A stretch of 64,000 nt of DNA from positions 1 through 64,000 of the forward strand of contig NZ_JAHBAY010000019.1 in the NCBI RefSeq assembly GCF_018499875.1. The letters are read 5' to 3'. The stretch is from Kineosporia corallincola. Lineage in GTDB: Bacteria > Actinomycetota > Actinomycetes > Actinomycetales > Kineosporiaceae. The notes beneath the pieces are model-generated. The model saw nothing but the letters and a program-made list of their open reading frames with translations, searched no databases and had not been told where the DNA came from. The translations under genes were made by a program, and so were the position numbers. Position 1 is the first letter of the stretch. Each line of letters starts with the position of its first letter. Positions 31,977 through 39,801 of the stretch are shown piece by piece.

Positions 31977-33536
31977 TTGAAACGCGAACCGACGGGGCGC
32001 CCTGCTTCCGCACCCCGAAGCACCCGGACCGTGGACCGGGCTCCGCAGCGGCCCGGGCCCTCCGCGCCCGGCCCCGACCTGCTCGCGACCCTGCAACGCG
32101 CCGTGGGCAACACGGCGGTGGCCCGCGCCGTGCAGCGTCTCCCGGCGCCCGGCTCCCCTCACGACGCCTCGTCCGTGCAGGCGGTGCTGGCCTCGCGGGG
32201 GCAGCCGCTCCAGCGCGCGCTGCGCCAGGAAATGGAGGCCCGGCTCGGCGCGGACTTCTCCGACGTGCGCCTCCACACCGACCAGGCGGCCCAGCGGTCC
32301 GCGGCCGGAATCGGCGCCCGGGCCTACACGTCCGGCCACCACGTCGTCGTGGGCCGGGACGGCGGCGACAAGCACACGCTCGCCCACGAACTCACCCACG
32401 TGATCCAGCAGCGCACCGGGTCGGTGTCCGGCACCGTCACGGATGACGGCCTCAGGGTCAGCGACCCGTCCGACCGGTTCGAGCAGCAGGCCGAAGCCAC
32501 CGCGGCCGACGTGATGTCCGGCCCGGTGCCGACGGATCACGTGCACAGCACGGACCCGGCGCGCGGGCACGGCGGCCCTGCCACGGTCCAGCGCGTCTTG
32601 GAGAAAGGGCTCGCGAAGGGCACCCCCGTCGTCAAGCACGAGGACGAGGCGGACAGCCCGGTGGCCTACACCATCCACGGGTTCAGCTTCGGCTCCTATC
32701 TGATCGCCGGCGGTGAGGGCACCAGCAAGCCCCGGGTCACGCTCGCCGACAAGGGGTGGGGCACCGTCGAGAATCGCGAACAGTCGCGCCAGGAGTATCT
32801 TTCCGCCCGCCAGGAGCAGCTGGACCCGCAGGCCGTCGCGGCCCGGCAGAAGCAGCAGGACCTCGACCTCGGCGAGAACTACCTCAGCGCGGACTACCGC
32901 CGGATCAACCCGCTGCTGGCGGCCTTCGAGGCCGTCGGCTACACCCCCGAGCAGGTCGTCACACCCGGATTCTCCTACCAGCAGAAGGAGGACCAGGTGC
33001 TCACCGCCTGGCGCGAGCTGGCCGTCTCACGCGGTTACGACAACGAGACCGCCACGCAGGCCTGGGACGCCCAGCACCTGCGCAACACCTACGACATCTT
33101 CGCCCGGATCAACGGGGTGTGGAGCGACTTCCCGACTCCGGCCGCGAACGCGGAGAACAAGGTCGTGCGCGGCGACAGCCGATACCTGTACGAGTCGTTC
33201 GGCGGCGTGCTGAAGCACGAGAACCATCCGGAGGGCGGATATGTCACGATCAACCGGGAGATCTCCTGGCCGGCCGTCCTGTCCACCACGTACGGCAACC
33301 CGCTGACCCACTCGTACGTGAAGGGCAAGGAGATCGTCTGGGAGTTCAGCCTGCCCGAAGGCCACCGGGGAAGGACGCTGGGCGGCAACAACAAGTCCGA
33401 GGAGGAGATGACCTTCCCGGTCGGCACCCGGATCAGCATCAAGCAGATGCTGGTGCGCAAGGGCGATCACGCGGGCGACCTGACGGCGAAGTACGGCCCG
33501 GACGCCGTGGTGATCGTGTTCGCCGACATTCTCTGA
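31977..33536 (+). CDS. DUF4157 protein with C-terminal probable ADP-ribosyltransferase domain
   Basis: About 519 residues. The TTG at 31977 is preferred because GCAGGAG lies 6 nt before it; a start further upstream is possible. Residues 75-147 are the DUF4157 domain found in extracellular contractile injection system cargo and polymorphic toxins, with the HELTH (137-141) metallopeptidase-like motif and DFSDVRLHTD. The last 125 residues show the arginine/STT/ExE pattern of ADP-ribosyltransferases: Arg398 in VVRGDSR, LSTTYGNP (436-438) and SEEEMTFPVGTRISI (Glu475, Glu477). The middle, 205-390, is a linker or delivery region. No immunity gene is recognised. It is bounded by 26-bp direct repeats. 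Confidence 0.8.
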   Translation: MKREPTGRPASAPRSTRTVDRAPQRPGPSAPGPDLLATLQRAVGNTAVARAVQRLPAPGSPHDASSVQAVLASRGQPLQRALRQEMEARLGADFSDVRLHTDQAAQRSAAGIGARAYTSGHHVVVGRDGGDKHTLAHELTHVIQQRTGSVSGTVTDDGLRVSDPSDRFEQQAEATAADVMSGPVPTDHVHSTDPARGHGGPATVQRVLEKGLAKGTPVVKHEDEADSPVAYTIHGFSFGSYLIAGGEGTSKPRVTLADKGWGTVENREQSRQEYLSARQEQLDPQAVAARQKQQDLDLGENYLSADYRRINPLLAAFEAVGYTPEQVVTPGFSYQQKEDQVLTAWRELAVSRGYDNETATQAWDAQHLRNTYDIFARINGVWSDFPTPAANAENKVVRGDSRYLYESFGGVLKHENHPEGGYVTINREISWPAVLSTTYGNPLTHSYVKGKEIVWEFSLPEGHRGRTLGGNNKSEEEMTFPVGTRISIKQMLVRKGDHAGDLTAKYGPDAVVIVFADIL

Positions 33537-33563
33537 GCCACCCCCACCGAGCGCGTCCCGTGA

Positions 33564-33589
33564 ACATCGGGTGAGGACGCCCGCGGCCA
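33564..33589. repeat. 26-bp direct repeat, right copy
   Basis: Perfect copy of 31799-31824, 28 bp after the stop of the DUF4157 gene and outside any coding sequence. Similarity stops abruptly on both sides. Confidence 0.9.
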
Positions 33590-33703
33590 CGGGGCGGGAC
33601 GCCCACCGTCCCGGTGCGTGGGGACGTCCGCTGTTGCGGTCGTCCCCGCCCCGGTGAACAGTGTGGTGGCCGCACGACCGACAAGGCAGGCAAGGAGAAC
33701 AAG

Positions 33704-34456
33704 GTGCCGATCTGGTTGCAGGCAGGGCTGTGGGGCCTGTTCGCCGGGGGCGCGCTGGTGATCGGCGCGGCCGTGGCGTGGTTCCTGCCGGTGCGCCCGC
33801 GAATAGTGGCCGGTGTCATGGCTTTCGGCGCCGGCGTCCTGATCTCCGCGCTCGCCTTCGACCTGGTGGACGAGGCCGAGACCGGCGGTGGCCTTGCCCC
33901 GACGGTGATCGGGTTCCTGGCCGGGGCGCTCGTCTACGTGGCCGCGAACGTAGCGCTGGACCGCCGGGGCGCCCGTCATCGCAAGCGTTCCGGCGACCAG
34001 CAGCCCTCCGAGCAGGAGCAACAGGGCAGTGGTGCGGCCATCGCCGTGGGGGCCCTGCTGGACGGCGTCCCCGAATCGGTTGTTCTGGGTCTGTCGTTGC
34101 TGAGCGGGGACGGCGTGGGTGTCGCCGTCCTGGCCGCCATCTTCATCTCCAACCTGCCCGAAGGGCTCTCCAGCGCGGCCGGTATGAGGCGCAGCGGCCG
34201 CGGCGCCGGCTACGTGTTCGGCGTCTGGGGCGCCATCGCGGTCGCCAGCGGCCTGGCCGGCCTGCTGGGATCCGTTCTGCTGCAAGGAGCATCGCCCGCA
34301 CTGATCGCCACGATCACCGCGGTCGCGGCCGGCGCGATCCTGGTCATGGTGGCCGACACGATGATCCCCGAGGCCTTCGAGCGGACCCACGTCTACACCG
34401 GCCTGATCGCCACGATCGGCTTCATCCTGGCCTTCACCATCGACCGGATGGGCTGA
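33704..34456 (+). CDS. ZIP-like metal transporter
   Basis: A 250-residue protein with about eight membrane helices. The ZIP-type core is AVGALLDGVPESVVLGLSLL and AIFISNLPEGLSSAAGMRRS: the NxPEG motif is kept, but the His residues of the classic HNxPEG/HExPHE pair are replaced. A charged loop (DRRGARHRKRSGDQQPSEQE) lies between helices 3 and 4 where metal-binding loops occur. The GTG start follows AAGGAG. Transport of a divalent metal is likely, but specificity is uncertain because ligands differ. Confidence 0.85.
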   Translation: MPIWLQAGLWGLFAGGALVIGAAVAWFLPVRPRIVAGVMAFGAGVLISALAFDLVDEAETGGGLAPTVIGFLAGALVYVAANVALDRRGARHRKRSGDQQPSEQEQQGSGAAIAVGALLDGVPESVVLGLSLLSGDGVGVAVLAAIFISNLPEGLSSAAGMRRSGRGAGYVFGVWGAIAVASGLAGLLGSVLLQGASPALIATITAVAAGAILVMVADTMIPEAFERTHVYTGLIATIGFILAFTIDRMG

Positions 34457-34573
34457 ACAACCTCCGGCACGGAACGAAACCTCATCTCGGGCCGCCACCC
34501 CTCGCCGAAGCTTCGTGAACCTTCCCGGCATCTCGACCGTGCTCTCAGAACCGACGGATCGGGAAGGAAACTG

Positions 34574-34942
34574 ATGCGAATCACCACGAGGCTCGCGCTC
34601 GCCACCACCGCACTGCTGACGCTCGGCGGGGCCACCGTGGCGGGTGCGAGCTCTGCCTCCGCCGCCACTGTGAACACCACGTTCTGCAACTCCGGGTCGG
34701 ACTTCACGTACTCGGTCATCTTTCCCCAGCGCGGCAGCTGGTCGACCTACGTCATCAATCCGAACAGCTGCCTGGCCTACAACGGGTTCTTCAGTCCGGG
34801 AGAGCCGTACATCACGCGTGTCTCTCAGCTCGGCACCGGTGCCTACCGGGACACCGCGGGGTACACGGTCTGGAACTGCAACGAGCGGATCGAGCTGTCC
34901 GGCAACTACCAGGGAACGAACATGACGCAGCAGTGCGTCTGA
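34574..34942 (+). CDS. Small secreted protein with Sec signal peptide
   Basis: A 122-residue protein. The signal peptide (MRITTRLALATTALLTLGG, cleavage after SASA near residue 31) is followed by a mature domain of about 90 residues with four cysteines (TFCNS, NSCLAY, WNCNE, QQCV), rich in Tyr/Asn/Ser. The ATG has GGGAAGGA in front. Similar small beta-rich secreted proteins occur in streptomycetes; the function is unknown. Two disulfides are likely. Confidence 0.75.
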   Translation: MRITTRLALATTALLTLGGATVAGASSASAATVNTTFCNSGSDFTYSVIFPQRGSWSTYVINPNSCLAYNGFFSPGEPYITRVSQLGTGAYRDTAGYTVWNCNERIELSGNYQGTNMTQQCV

Positions 34943-35055
34943 TCATCGCACGCCGTTTCTTCCGGTACGTGGTGCCGGTGGCAGCCAGGCGATCATCACG
35001 GTAACCCCTCACTCTGCGGTGTCAGGACCGTCATGTCCTGCACGGCAAGCACCAC

Positions 35056-35106
35056 CCGGGCATTGCCCAGATCGCCGGTCCGCCGGACGATCTGGGCAAT
35101 GCCCGG
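35056..35106. repeat. Large inverted repeat, 19-bp perfect arms
   Basis: Arms 35056-35074 and 35088-35106 are perfectly complementary (CCGGGCATTGCCCAGATCG and its reverse complement) around a 13-nt loop. It stands between the secreted-protein gene and the M19 remnant. It may be a terminator or the relic of a recombination site; no U-tract is present. Confidence 0.7.
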
Positions 35107-35177
35107 CGGACGCCGGACCGGCCCGCCGGTGAGGCGTTCCAGCACGACCGTGACCCCGTGAACGGGCCGACACGACG

Positions 35178-35490
35178 GTGCTGCCCTTCGTCACCCACGC
35201 CGTCAGCGAGCCGAGCGCGATCCACGCCACCTACCGCGAGCTGTTTGCGGGCACGGACGTGCGGGACGCACCTGGAGGACTGCGCCCCGCTGGACGGCGA
35301 CCTGGCCGACGTCGGGATGCTGGCCGGCCTGGGGGTACGCAGCCTGGTGCCGACCTACAACCACGCCAACCGGGCCAGGTCGGGCTGCCTGGACACCCAC
35401 GACGAGGGCCTGACCTCCTGGGGCATGATCTGGTGGCGGAGATGAACCGGGCCGGGATGGCCCCAGACGGGTCGCACAGCAGACGAGTTC
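35178..35490 (+). pseudogene. Membrane dipeptidase (peptidase M19) fragment, frameshifted
   Basis: The plus strand encodes EDCAPLDGDLADVGMLAGLG, VRSLVPTYNHANRARSGCLD, THDEGLTSWG and then, in another frame, EMNRAGMAPDGSHS. These are the central metal-site blocks of M19 dipeptidases (NHANRxGxGCLD, GLTxWGxxLVxEMNRxGM, DxSH). The N-terminal HNDxP site, the C-terminus and a common frame are missing. Confidence 0.8.
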
Positions 35491-35532
35491 GCAGGCCGCC
35501 CCCTTCCTCGTCCATGATTCAGCCACGACCGA

Positions 35533-35568
35533 CAAGACCTTCGAGCGGCCGGAAGCTCAAAGGTCTTG
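35533..35568. terminator. Hairpin between M19 remnant and aldo/keto reductase
   Basis: CAAGACCTT (35533-35541) pairs with AAGGTCTTG (35560-35568), extended inward by GAGC/GCTC. It lies 30 bp past the end of the minus-strand aldo/keto reductase gene and can serve as its terminator. Confidence 0.65.
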
Positions 35569-35597
35569 CTAGGAGCTAGATCTGTGCCCAGGAAGAC

Positions 35598-36581
35598 TCA
35601 GAAGCCTTCCGGCAGACGCGGCGTGTAGGCGGCCTCCAGACGCCCGATCTCCTCGGCGGTGAGCTCGATCGCGGCGGCCGCCACCGCGTCGTCGATGTGG
35701 TGCTCCTTCGTGGCCCCGACGATCGGGGCGGACACCACCGGCTTGGCCAGCACCCAGGCCAGGGCGATCTGCGCCATGGACGCCCCGCGCTCGGCCGCGA
35801 TCGCCTGCACGGCCGCGACGATCTGCTGGTTGGCGGTCTCCTGCTCCTGGTACAGGGTCTTGCCGAATTCGTCCGTGGACTCCCGGATTCCGGAACTCGG
35901 CGCACCCCACGGACGGGTCAGCCTGCCCCGCGCCAGCGGGCTCCAGGGCAGCACGCCGACGCCGGTCGCGGCGACGAAGGGGAGCATCTCGCGCTCCTCC
36001 TCCCGCTGGAGCAGGTTGTACTGGTCCTGCATGCTGACGAACTTCGTCCAGCGGTTCAGCTCCGCCGTGTGCTGCATGGTGGCGAACTGCCAGGTCCACA
36101 TGCTCGACGCACCGATGTACCGCGCCTTGCCCGCCTTCACGACGTCGTGCAGCGCCTCCATCGTCTCCTCCACCGGCGTGTCCGGGTCGAAGCGGTGGAT
36201 TTGGTAGAGGTCGACGTAGTCCGTGTCGAGCCGCTTCAGCGAGGCGTCGATCTCGTGCATGATCGCGGCCCGCGACAGGCCCGCCCCGTTACGCCCCGGG
36301 CGCATGCGGTTGAAGACCTTGGTGAAGATCTGCACCTCCTCCCGCGGCCCCAGCTCCTTCAGCAGGGTCCCGGTGATCTCCTCGCTCGTGCCCGCCGAGT
36401 AGACGTTCGCGGTGTCGAACGTGGTGATCCCGGCGTCGAAGGCGCGGCGGACGAACGGGCGGGCGTCGTCGATGTCGACGCTCCACTCGTGCGTGCCGGC
36501 GTCGGGCCTGCCGTAGCTCATCATGCCGAGAACGACCCGGCTGATCTCCAGGCCGGTGGTGCCCAGCCGCACTGTCTGCAT
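35598..36581 (-). CDS. Aldo/keto reductase
   Basis: A 327-residue NADPH-dependent oxidoreductase of the AKR YhdN/Tas type. It shows the N-terminal LGTTGLEISRVVLGMMSYG, GITTFDTANVYSAGTSEEIT with the catalytic Asp and Tyr, FTKVFNR with the catalytic Lys, YQIHRFDPDTPVEETMEALH with the catalytic His, and the C-terminal cofactor loop PIVGATKEHHIDDAV. The ATG at 36581 fits the family start. A typical role is reduction of aldehydes or ketones in xenobiotic or sugar metabolism; the substrate is not evident. Confidence 0.93.
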   Translation of the reverse strand: MQTVRLGTTGLEISRVVLGMMSYGRPDAGTHEWSVDIDDARPFVRRAFDAGITTFDTANVYSAGTSEEITGTLLKELGPREEVQIFTKVFNRMRPGRNGAGLSRAAIMHEIDASLKRLDTDYVDLYQIHRFDPDTPVEETMEALHDVVKAGKARYIGASSMWTWQFATMQHTAELNRWTKFVSMQDQYNLLQREEEREMLPFVAATGVGVLPWSPLARGRLTRPWGAPSSGIRESTDEFGKTLYQEQETANQQIVAAVQAIAAERGASMAQIALAWVLAKPVVSAPIVGATKEHHIDDAVAAAAIELTAEEIGRLEAAYTPRLPEGF

Positions 36582-36637
36582 CAGGAAAGCTCCTCGCCCA
36601 GGTCCCGGCCCCACGGCCGGATCGCCTCACCCTACAA

Positions 36638-36687
36638 ACCGGCCCCGGCCCGATCCACGCGATGTCGCGGATCGGGCCGGGGCCGGT
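36638..36687. terminator. 19-bp stem hairpin after prfC
   Basis: Arms 36638-36656 and 36669-36687 are perfectly complementary (ACCGGCCCCGGCCCGATCC). The hairpin begins 12 bp beyond the prfC stop on the minus strand. Confidence 0.75.
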
Positions 36688-36698
36688 CGGTGTCGACG

Positions 36699-38321
36699 TC
36701 AGACGCTGGTGGCCACCAGTTCTTCCAGGTGCAGACCGGGGTTGTCGCGCTCGATGCCCCGCACCCGCCACTCGTCACTGAACAACGCGAACAGACGCCC
36801 GTCCGCATGCTCCAGCACCTCCACACCCCGCTTGGCGCGCAGCACGGCGGCGCCGTCGGCGTCGGTGATCCGGGCCGTGGTGTAAGGCAATTCGGCGAAG
36901 ACGACGGGCGAACGGTACTCGTTCGTCATCCGGTACTGCACCACGTCGAACTGGAGACTGCCGACCGCGCTCAGCACCGGCTCACCGTGACCGCGCGAGT
37001 CGGAGGTGAGCACCCGCACCACGCCCTCGGCGTCCAGCTCCCGCAGACCCTGCCGGAACTGCTTGCCCACCCGCAGGTCGGTGGGACGCACCGTGCGGAA
37101 GTGCTCGGGGGCGAACACCGGCAGCGGCGGGTAGGCGATCCGCCCGGCCTCGGACAGCGTGTCGCCGACGTTGATGTGCCGGGCGTTGACCAGACCGATC
37201 ACGTCACCGGGGTAGGCCACGTCGACGGTGGAACGGTCAGCGCCGAACACCGTCTGCACGTGCTTGAGCACCATCGGGCGGCCACTGCGGTTGTCGCGCA
37301 CCGTCATGCCGCGGTGGAACACACCCGAGCGGATACGGGCGAAGGCCAGCCGGTCGCGGTGGGCCGGGTTCATGCCGGTCTGCGTCTTGAACACCTGGGC
37401 GCTGAACCTGCCGTCCACCACCTGGTCCTGCCCCTCCACGTCGGCCTGCGGGTGCGGGCTCGGGGCCACGTCGACCAGCGAGTCGAGCACCTGGCCGACG
37501 CCGGTGTTCGCCACCGCGGCCGTGAAATAGACCGGGGTCGTGCGGAAGGCGAGGAACTCCTCCTCGTCGTGGTCGGCGCCGGTCGCCGACAGCAGGTCGT
37601 GCTCGTCGAGCGCCTGCTGCCAGGCCGTGCCCTCCACCTTCACGGCCTCGTCGCCGTCCATGCGCTGTTCCAGCGCCAGCGTGGCGCCACCGGGCGCCTT
37701 GGTGTATTTCACGTAGGAGCCGGTGCCGCGCTCCAGCAGCCCGCGGAAGTCGCCGGCGATCCCGACCGGCCAGGTCATCGGGGTGGGCTTGAGCCCGGTG
37801 ACCGACTCCACCTCGTCGAGCAGTTCCAGCGCCTCACGGCCCGGGCGGTCCCACTTGTTGACGACGGTGATGACCGGCAGGCCCCGCTGCTTGCACACGC
37901 CGAACAGCTTGCGCGTCTGCACCTCCATGCCGCGCGCCGCGTCGACCAGCATGATCACGGCGTCGACGGCGGTGAGGGCACGGTAGGTGTCTTCGGAGAA
38001 GTCGGCGTGGCCCGGGGTGTCGACCACGTTGATCACCTGGTCGCGGTGCGACAGCTGCACCACCGCGGAGCTGATCGAGATGCCGCGCTGCTTCTCCATG
38101 TCCTGCCAGTCGGTGACGACGCCCGCCCGCCCCGCCCGCCCGTGCACGTGCCCAGCCTCCCGCAGCGCCTTGGCGTGCAGGGCCAGCGCCTCCGTCAGCG
38201 TGGACTTACCGGCGTCGGGGTGACTGATGACGGCGATGGTGCGACGCCGCCCGGCCTCGGCCAGAATCTGGGCGGGGGTGATGTCACTGGCCTGTTCCGG
38301 GGCATGCGTATCGGAGCTCAC
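36699..38321 (-). CDS. prfC: Peptide chain release factor 3
   Basis: A 540-residue translational GTPase that recycles RF1/RF2 after termination. G1 is VISHPDAGKSTLTEAL (32-47), switch II/G3 is VDTPGHADFSEDTYRAL, and G4 is VNKWDRPGRE. Then come the RF3-specific stretches: LERGTGSYVKYTKAPGG, FSAQVFKTQTGMNPAHRDRL, AFARIRSGVF, and the C-terminal VGSLQFDVVQYRMTNEY. The length is normal. It is a single gene with its own terminator. It is one of the few core-genome genes here. Confidence 0.97.
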   Translation of the reverse strand: MSSDTHAPEQASDITPAQILAEAGRRRTIAVISHPDAGKSTLTEALALHAKALREAGHVHGRAGRAGVVTDWQDMEKQRGISISSAVVQLSHRDQVINVVDTPGHADFSEDTYRALTAVDAVIMLVDAARGMEVQTRKLFGVCKQRGLPVITVVNKWDRPGREALELLDEVESVTGLKPTPMTWPVGIAGDFRGLLERGTGSYVKYTKAPGGATLALEQRMDGDEAVKVEGTAWQQALDEHDLLSATGADHDEEEFLAFRTTPVYFTAAVANTGVGQVLDSLVDVAPSPHPQADVEGQDQVVDGRFSAQVFKTQTGMNPAHRDRLAFARIRSGVFHRGMTVRDNRSGRPMVLKHVQTVFGADRSTVDVAYPGDVIGLVNARHINVGDTLSEAGRIAYPPLPVFAPEHFRTVRPTDLRVGKQFRQGLRELDAEGVVRVLTSDSRGHGEPVLSAVGSLQFDVVQYRMTNEYRSPVVFAELPYTTARITDADGAAVLRAKRGVEVLEHADGRLFALFSDEWRVRGIERDNPGLHLEELVATSV

Positions 38322-38427
38322 TCCCCCATTCTCCCTGGTTCGCGGAGTGCTCGTGACACCGGCTCAGGACCGTCATCCGGTCGAGCTCCGGCGTCCACGC
38401 ATGATCAGGAGGGGGAACCCTGACGAA

Positions 38428-39006
38428 TCATCGGCGGCCGGGCACCAGGCCGTGCAGATCGAGCTCGATCTCGAACGGCGCCCCGGTCAGCAGCTTCTGC
38501 CGGTGGATACCGGAAGGCGCATACGACCGGGTCGGGCCGTCCAGTTCGTAGGCATGGACGACCGGGTCCCCGGACTCCTCCTCGAAGCGCCAGTAGTGCC
38601 TGATTCCCGCCTCGGCGTACTTGCGCAGCTTCACCGTGCGGTCGCGGTGCGCCGACTCAGGTGAGACCACCTCGACGACCAGGAGCACCGTCTCGGGGGC
38701 GTACCACGTACGGTCCGGGTCATAGGGGGCCGAGGTGACGAGGAGATCCGGCTCCGGGCGATTGCGCTCATCGAGACGAATCGTCATCTCCCGCTCGACC
38801 TCGACACCTGCCGGCACCTGATCCGCCAGCGAGACGGCCAGAGCGGTGACCAGCCGGCCGTGCCACGAACGCTGGGGGGACATCATGAAGACGAGCGCTC
38901 CGTCAATCAGTTCGGTGTGCCGTGGTGCTTCGGCCAGCCGGTCAAGATCTTCTGCGAACCAGCCCTCGGGGCGGGGCGGCCGCATCCAGTCGGGCAACGC
39001 GGTCAT
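38428..39006 (-). CDS. Uma2-family protein (PD-(D/E)XK nuclease fold, DUF820)
   Basis: A 192-residue protein of the Uma2/DUF820 family, with the restriction-endonuclease-like core HTELIDGALVFMMSPQRSWH, EREMTIRLDERNRPEPDLLV (PEPDLLV is the conserved metal-site Asp), TVLLVVEVVSPESAHRDRTV (the ExVSPxSxxRD motif) and KLRKYAEAGIRHYWRFE. The catalytic-type residues are all present. The role of this widespread family is unknown; it is expanded in cyanobacteria and actinobacteria. Confidence 0.92.
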   Translation of the reverse strand: MTALPDWMRPPRPEGWFAEDLDRLAEAPRHTELIDGALVFMMSPQRSWHGRLVTALAVSLADQVPAGVEVEREMTIRLDERNRPEPDLLVTSAPYDPDRTWYAPETVLLVVEVVSPESAHRDRTVKLRKYAEAGIRHYWRFEEESGDPVVHAYELDGPTRSYAPSGIHRQKLLTGAPFEIELDLHGLVPGRR

Positions 39007-39159
39007 TCCCTCACGTTAGCATCCACCGGCCCGGCGCCTCCGGGGCGAAGCGACGTCTTCCCAGGCCAGCGCGCAGACCAGCAGGTGCGTCTGGTGATCG
39101 GCAATCAACCCTCTCGGACATCGGCCGACAGCCAGGTTGCCATCCGTTATAAATCCCGC

Positions 39160-39795
39160 ATGACCACCCCGCAGGCCTCCTGGCGCAACACCACCCATGA
39201 CTGGGCCGCCACGGTCGACGCCACTCACCTGGCCGCCGTCCGCGAGCATCCCGCGGTGTTCGCGCCCACCGGCGCCGTGCACCTGGTGCTCGAGGTGCTC
39301 GCCTACGCCGCCGACGAGGCCGCGGCCCTCGCCCGCACCGGCCACGCCGTCGTCACCCTGCACGGCGACGGGTCGGTGTCGGTCCGGGACGACGGACGCG
39401 GCACCGACACCCGCCACGACGACGAGGGCCGGGCGGTGCGTAAACCGGTGATGTCGACCAGGGACCTGCGCTTCTTCGACGACCCCCGCGCCGAGCTGCT
39501 GCCCGACGGGCACCCCCGCCGGGGCATGTCCGTGGTCTGCGCCCTGAGCACCTGGCTGGTGCACACCAACCACCGCCACGACGCCTCCTGGACCCAGCGC
39601 TACGAACACGGCGTACCCGTCACCGGCCTGCTGCCCCTCGAACAGGGCGAGCCGACCGGGACGGGCACGAGCGTGCACTTCCTGCCCGACGCCTCACTCG
39701 GCGAGCCGACGACCGCGCTCGCGGCGGAGCTGGCCCCGATGACGGCGACCTGGTCTCAGATCACGGTCCGGATCGTGGCCACGCCGCGCGGATGA
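39160..39795 (+). CDS. Stand-alone GyrB/ParE-type GHKL ATPase domain protein
   Basis: A 211-residue protein similar to the first part of the gyrase B ATPase domain: AVHLVLEVLAYAADEAAALA stands where gyrase has the conserved Glu/Asn helix, HAVVTLHGDGSVSVRDDGRG contains the DDGRG ATP-lid motif, and VSTRDLRFFD and RRGMSVVCALSTWLVHTNHR follow. The transducer domain and TOPRIM domain are missing, so it cannot be a topoisomerase subunit. Short versions exist in actinobacteria. The ATG follows an AT-rich stretch (TATAAA), with hardly any leader. ATP binding is likely; the role is unknown. Confidence 0.8.
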   Translation: MTTPQASWRNTTHDWAATVDATHLAAVREHPAVFAPTGAVHLVLEVLAYAADEAAALARTGHAVVTLHGDGSVSVRDDGRGTDTRHDDEGRAVRKPVMSTRDLRFFDDPRAELLPDGHPRRGMSVVCALSTWLVHTNHRHDASWTQRYEHGVPVTGLLPLEQGEPTGTGTSVHFLPDASLGEPTTALAAELAPMTATWSQITVRIVATPRG

Positions 39796-39801
39796 CGGGG
39801 C

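Noticed and set aside
31799-33589. Reading the 26-bp repeats as insertion-sequence ends
   Set aside because: IS ends are inverted, not direct, repeats, and no transposase lies between them; an att-like or recombination origin fits better.
35697-38423. 908-codon plus-strand frame over the aldo/keto reductase and prfC genes
   Set aside because: Antisense of two certain genes; no motif of its own.
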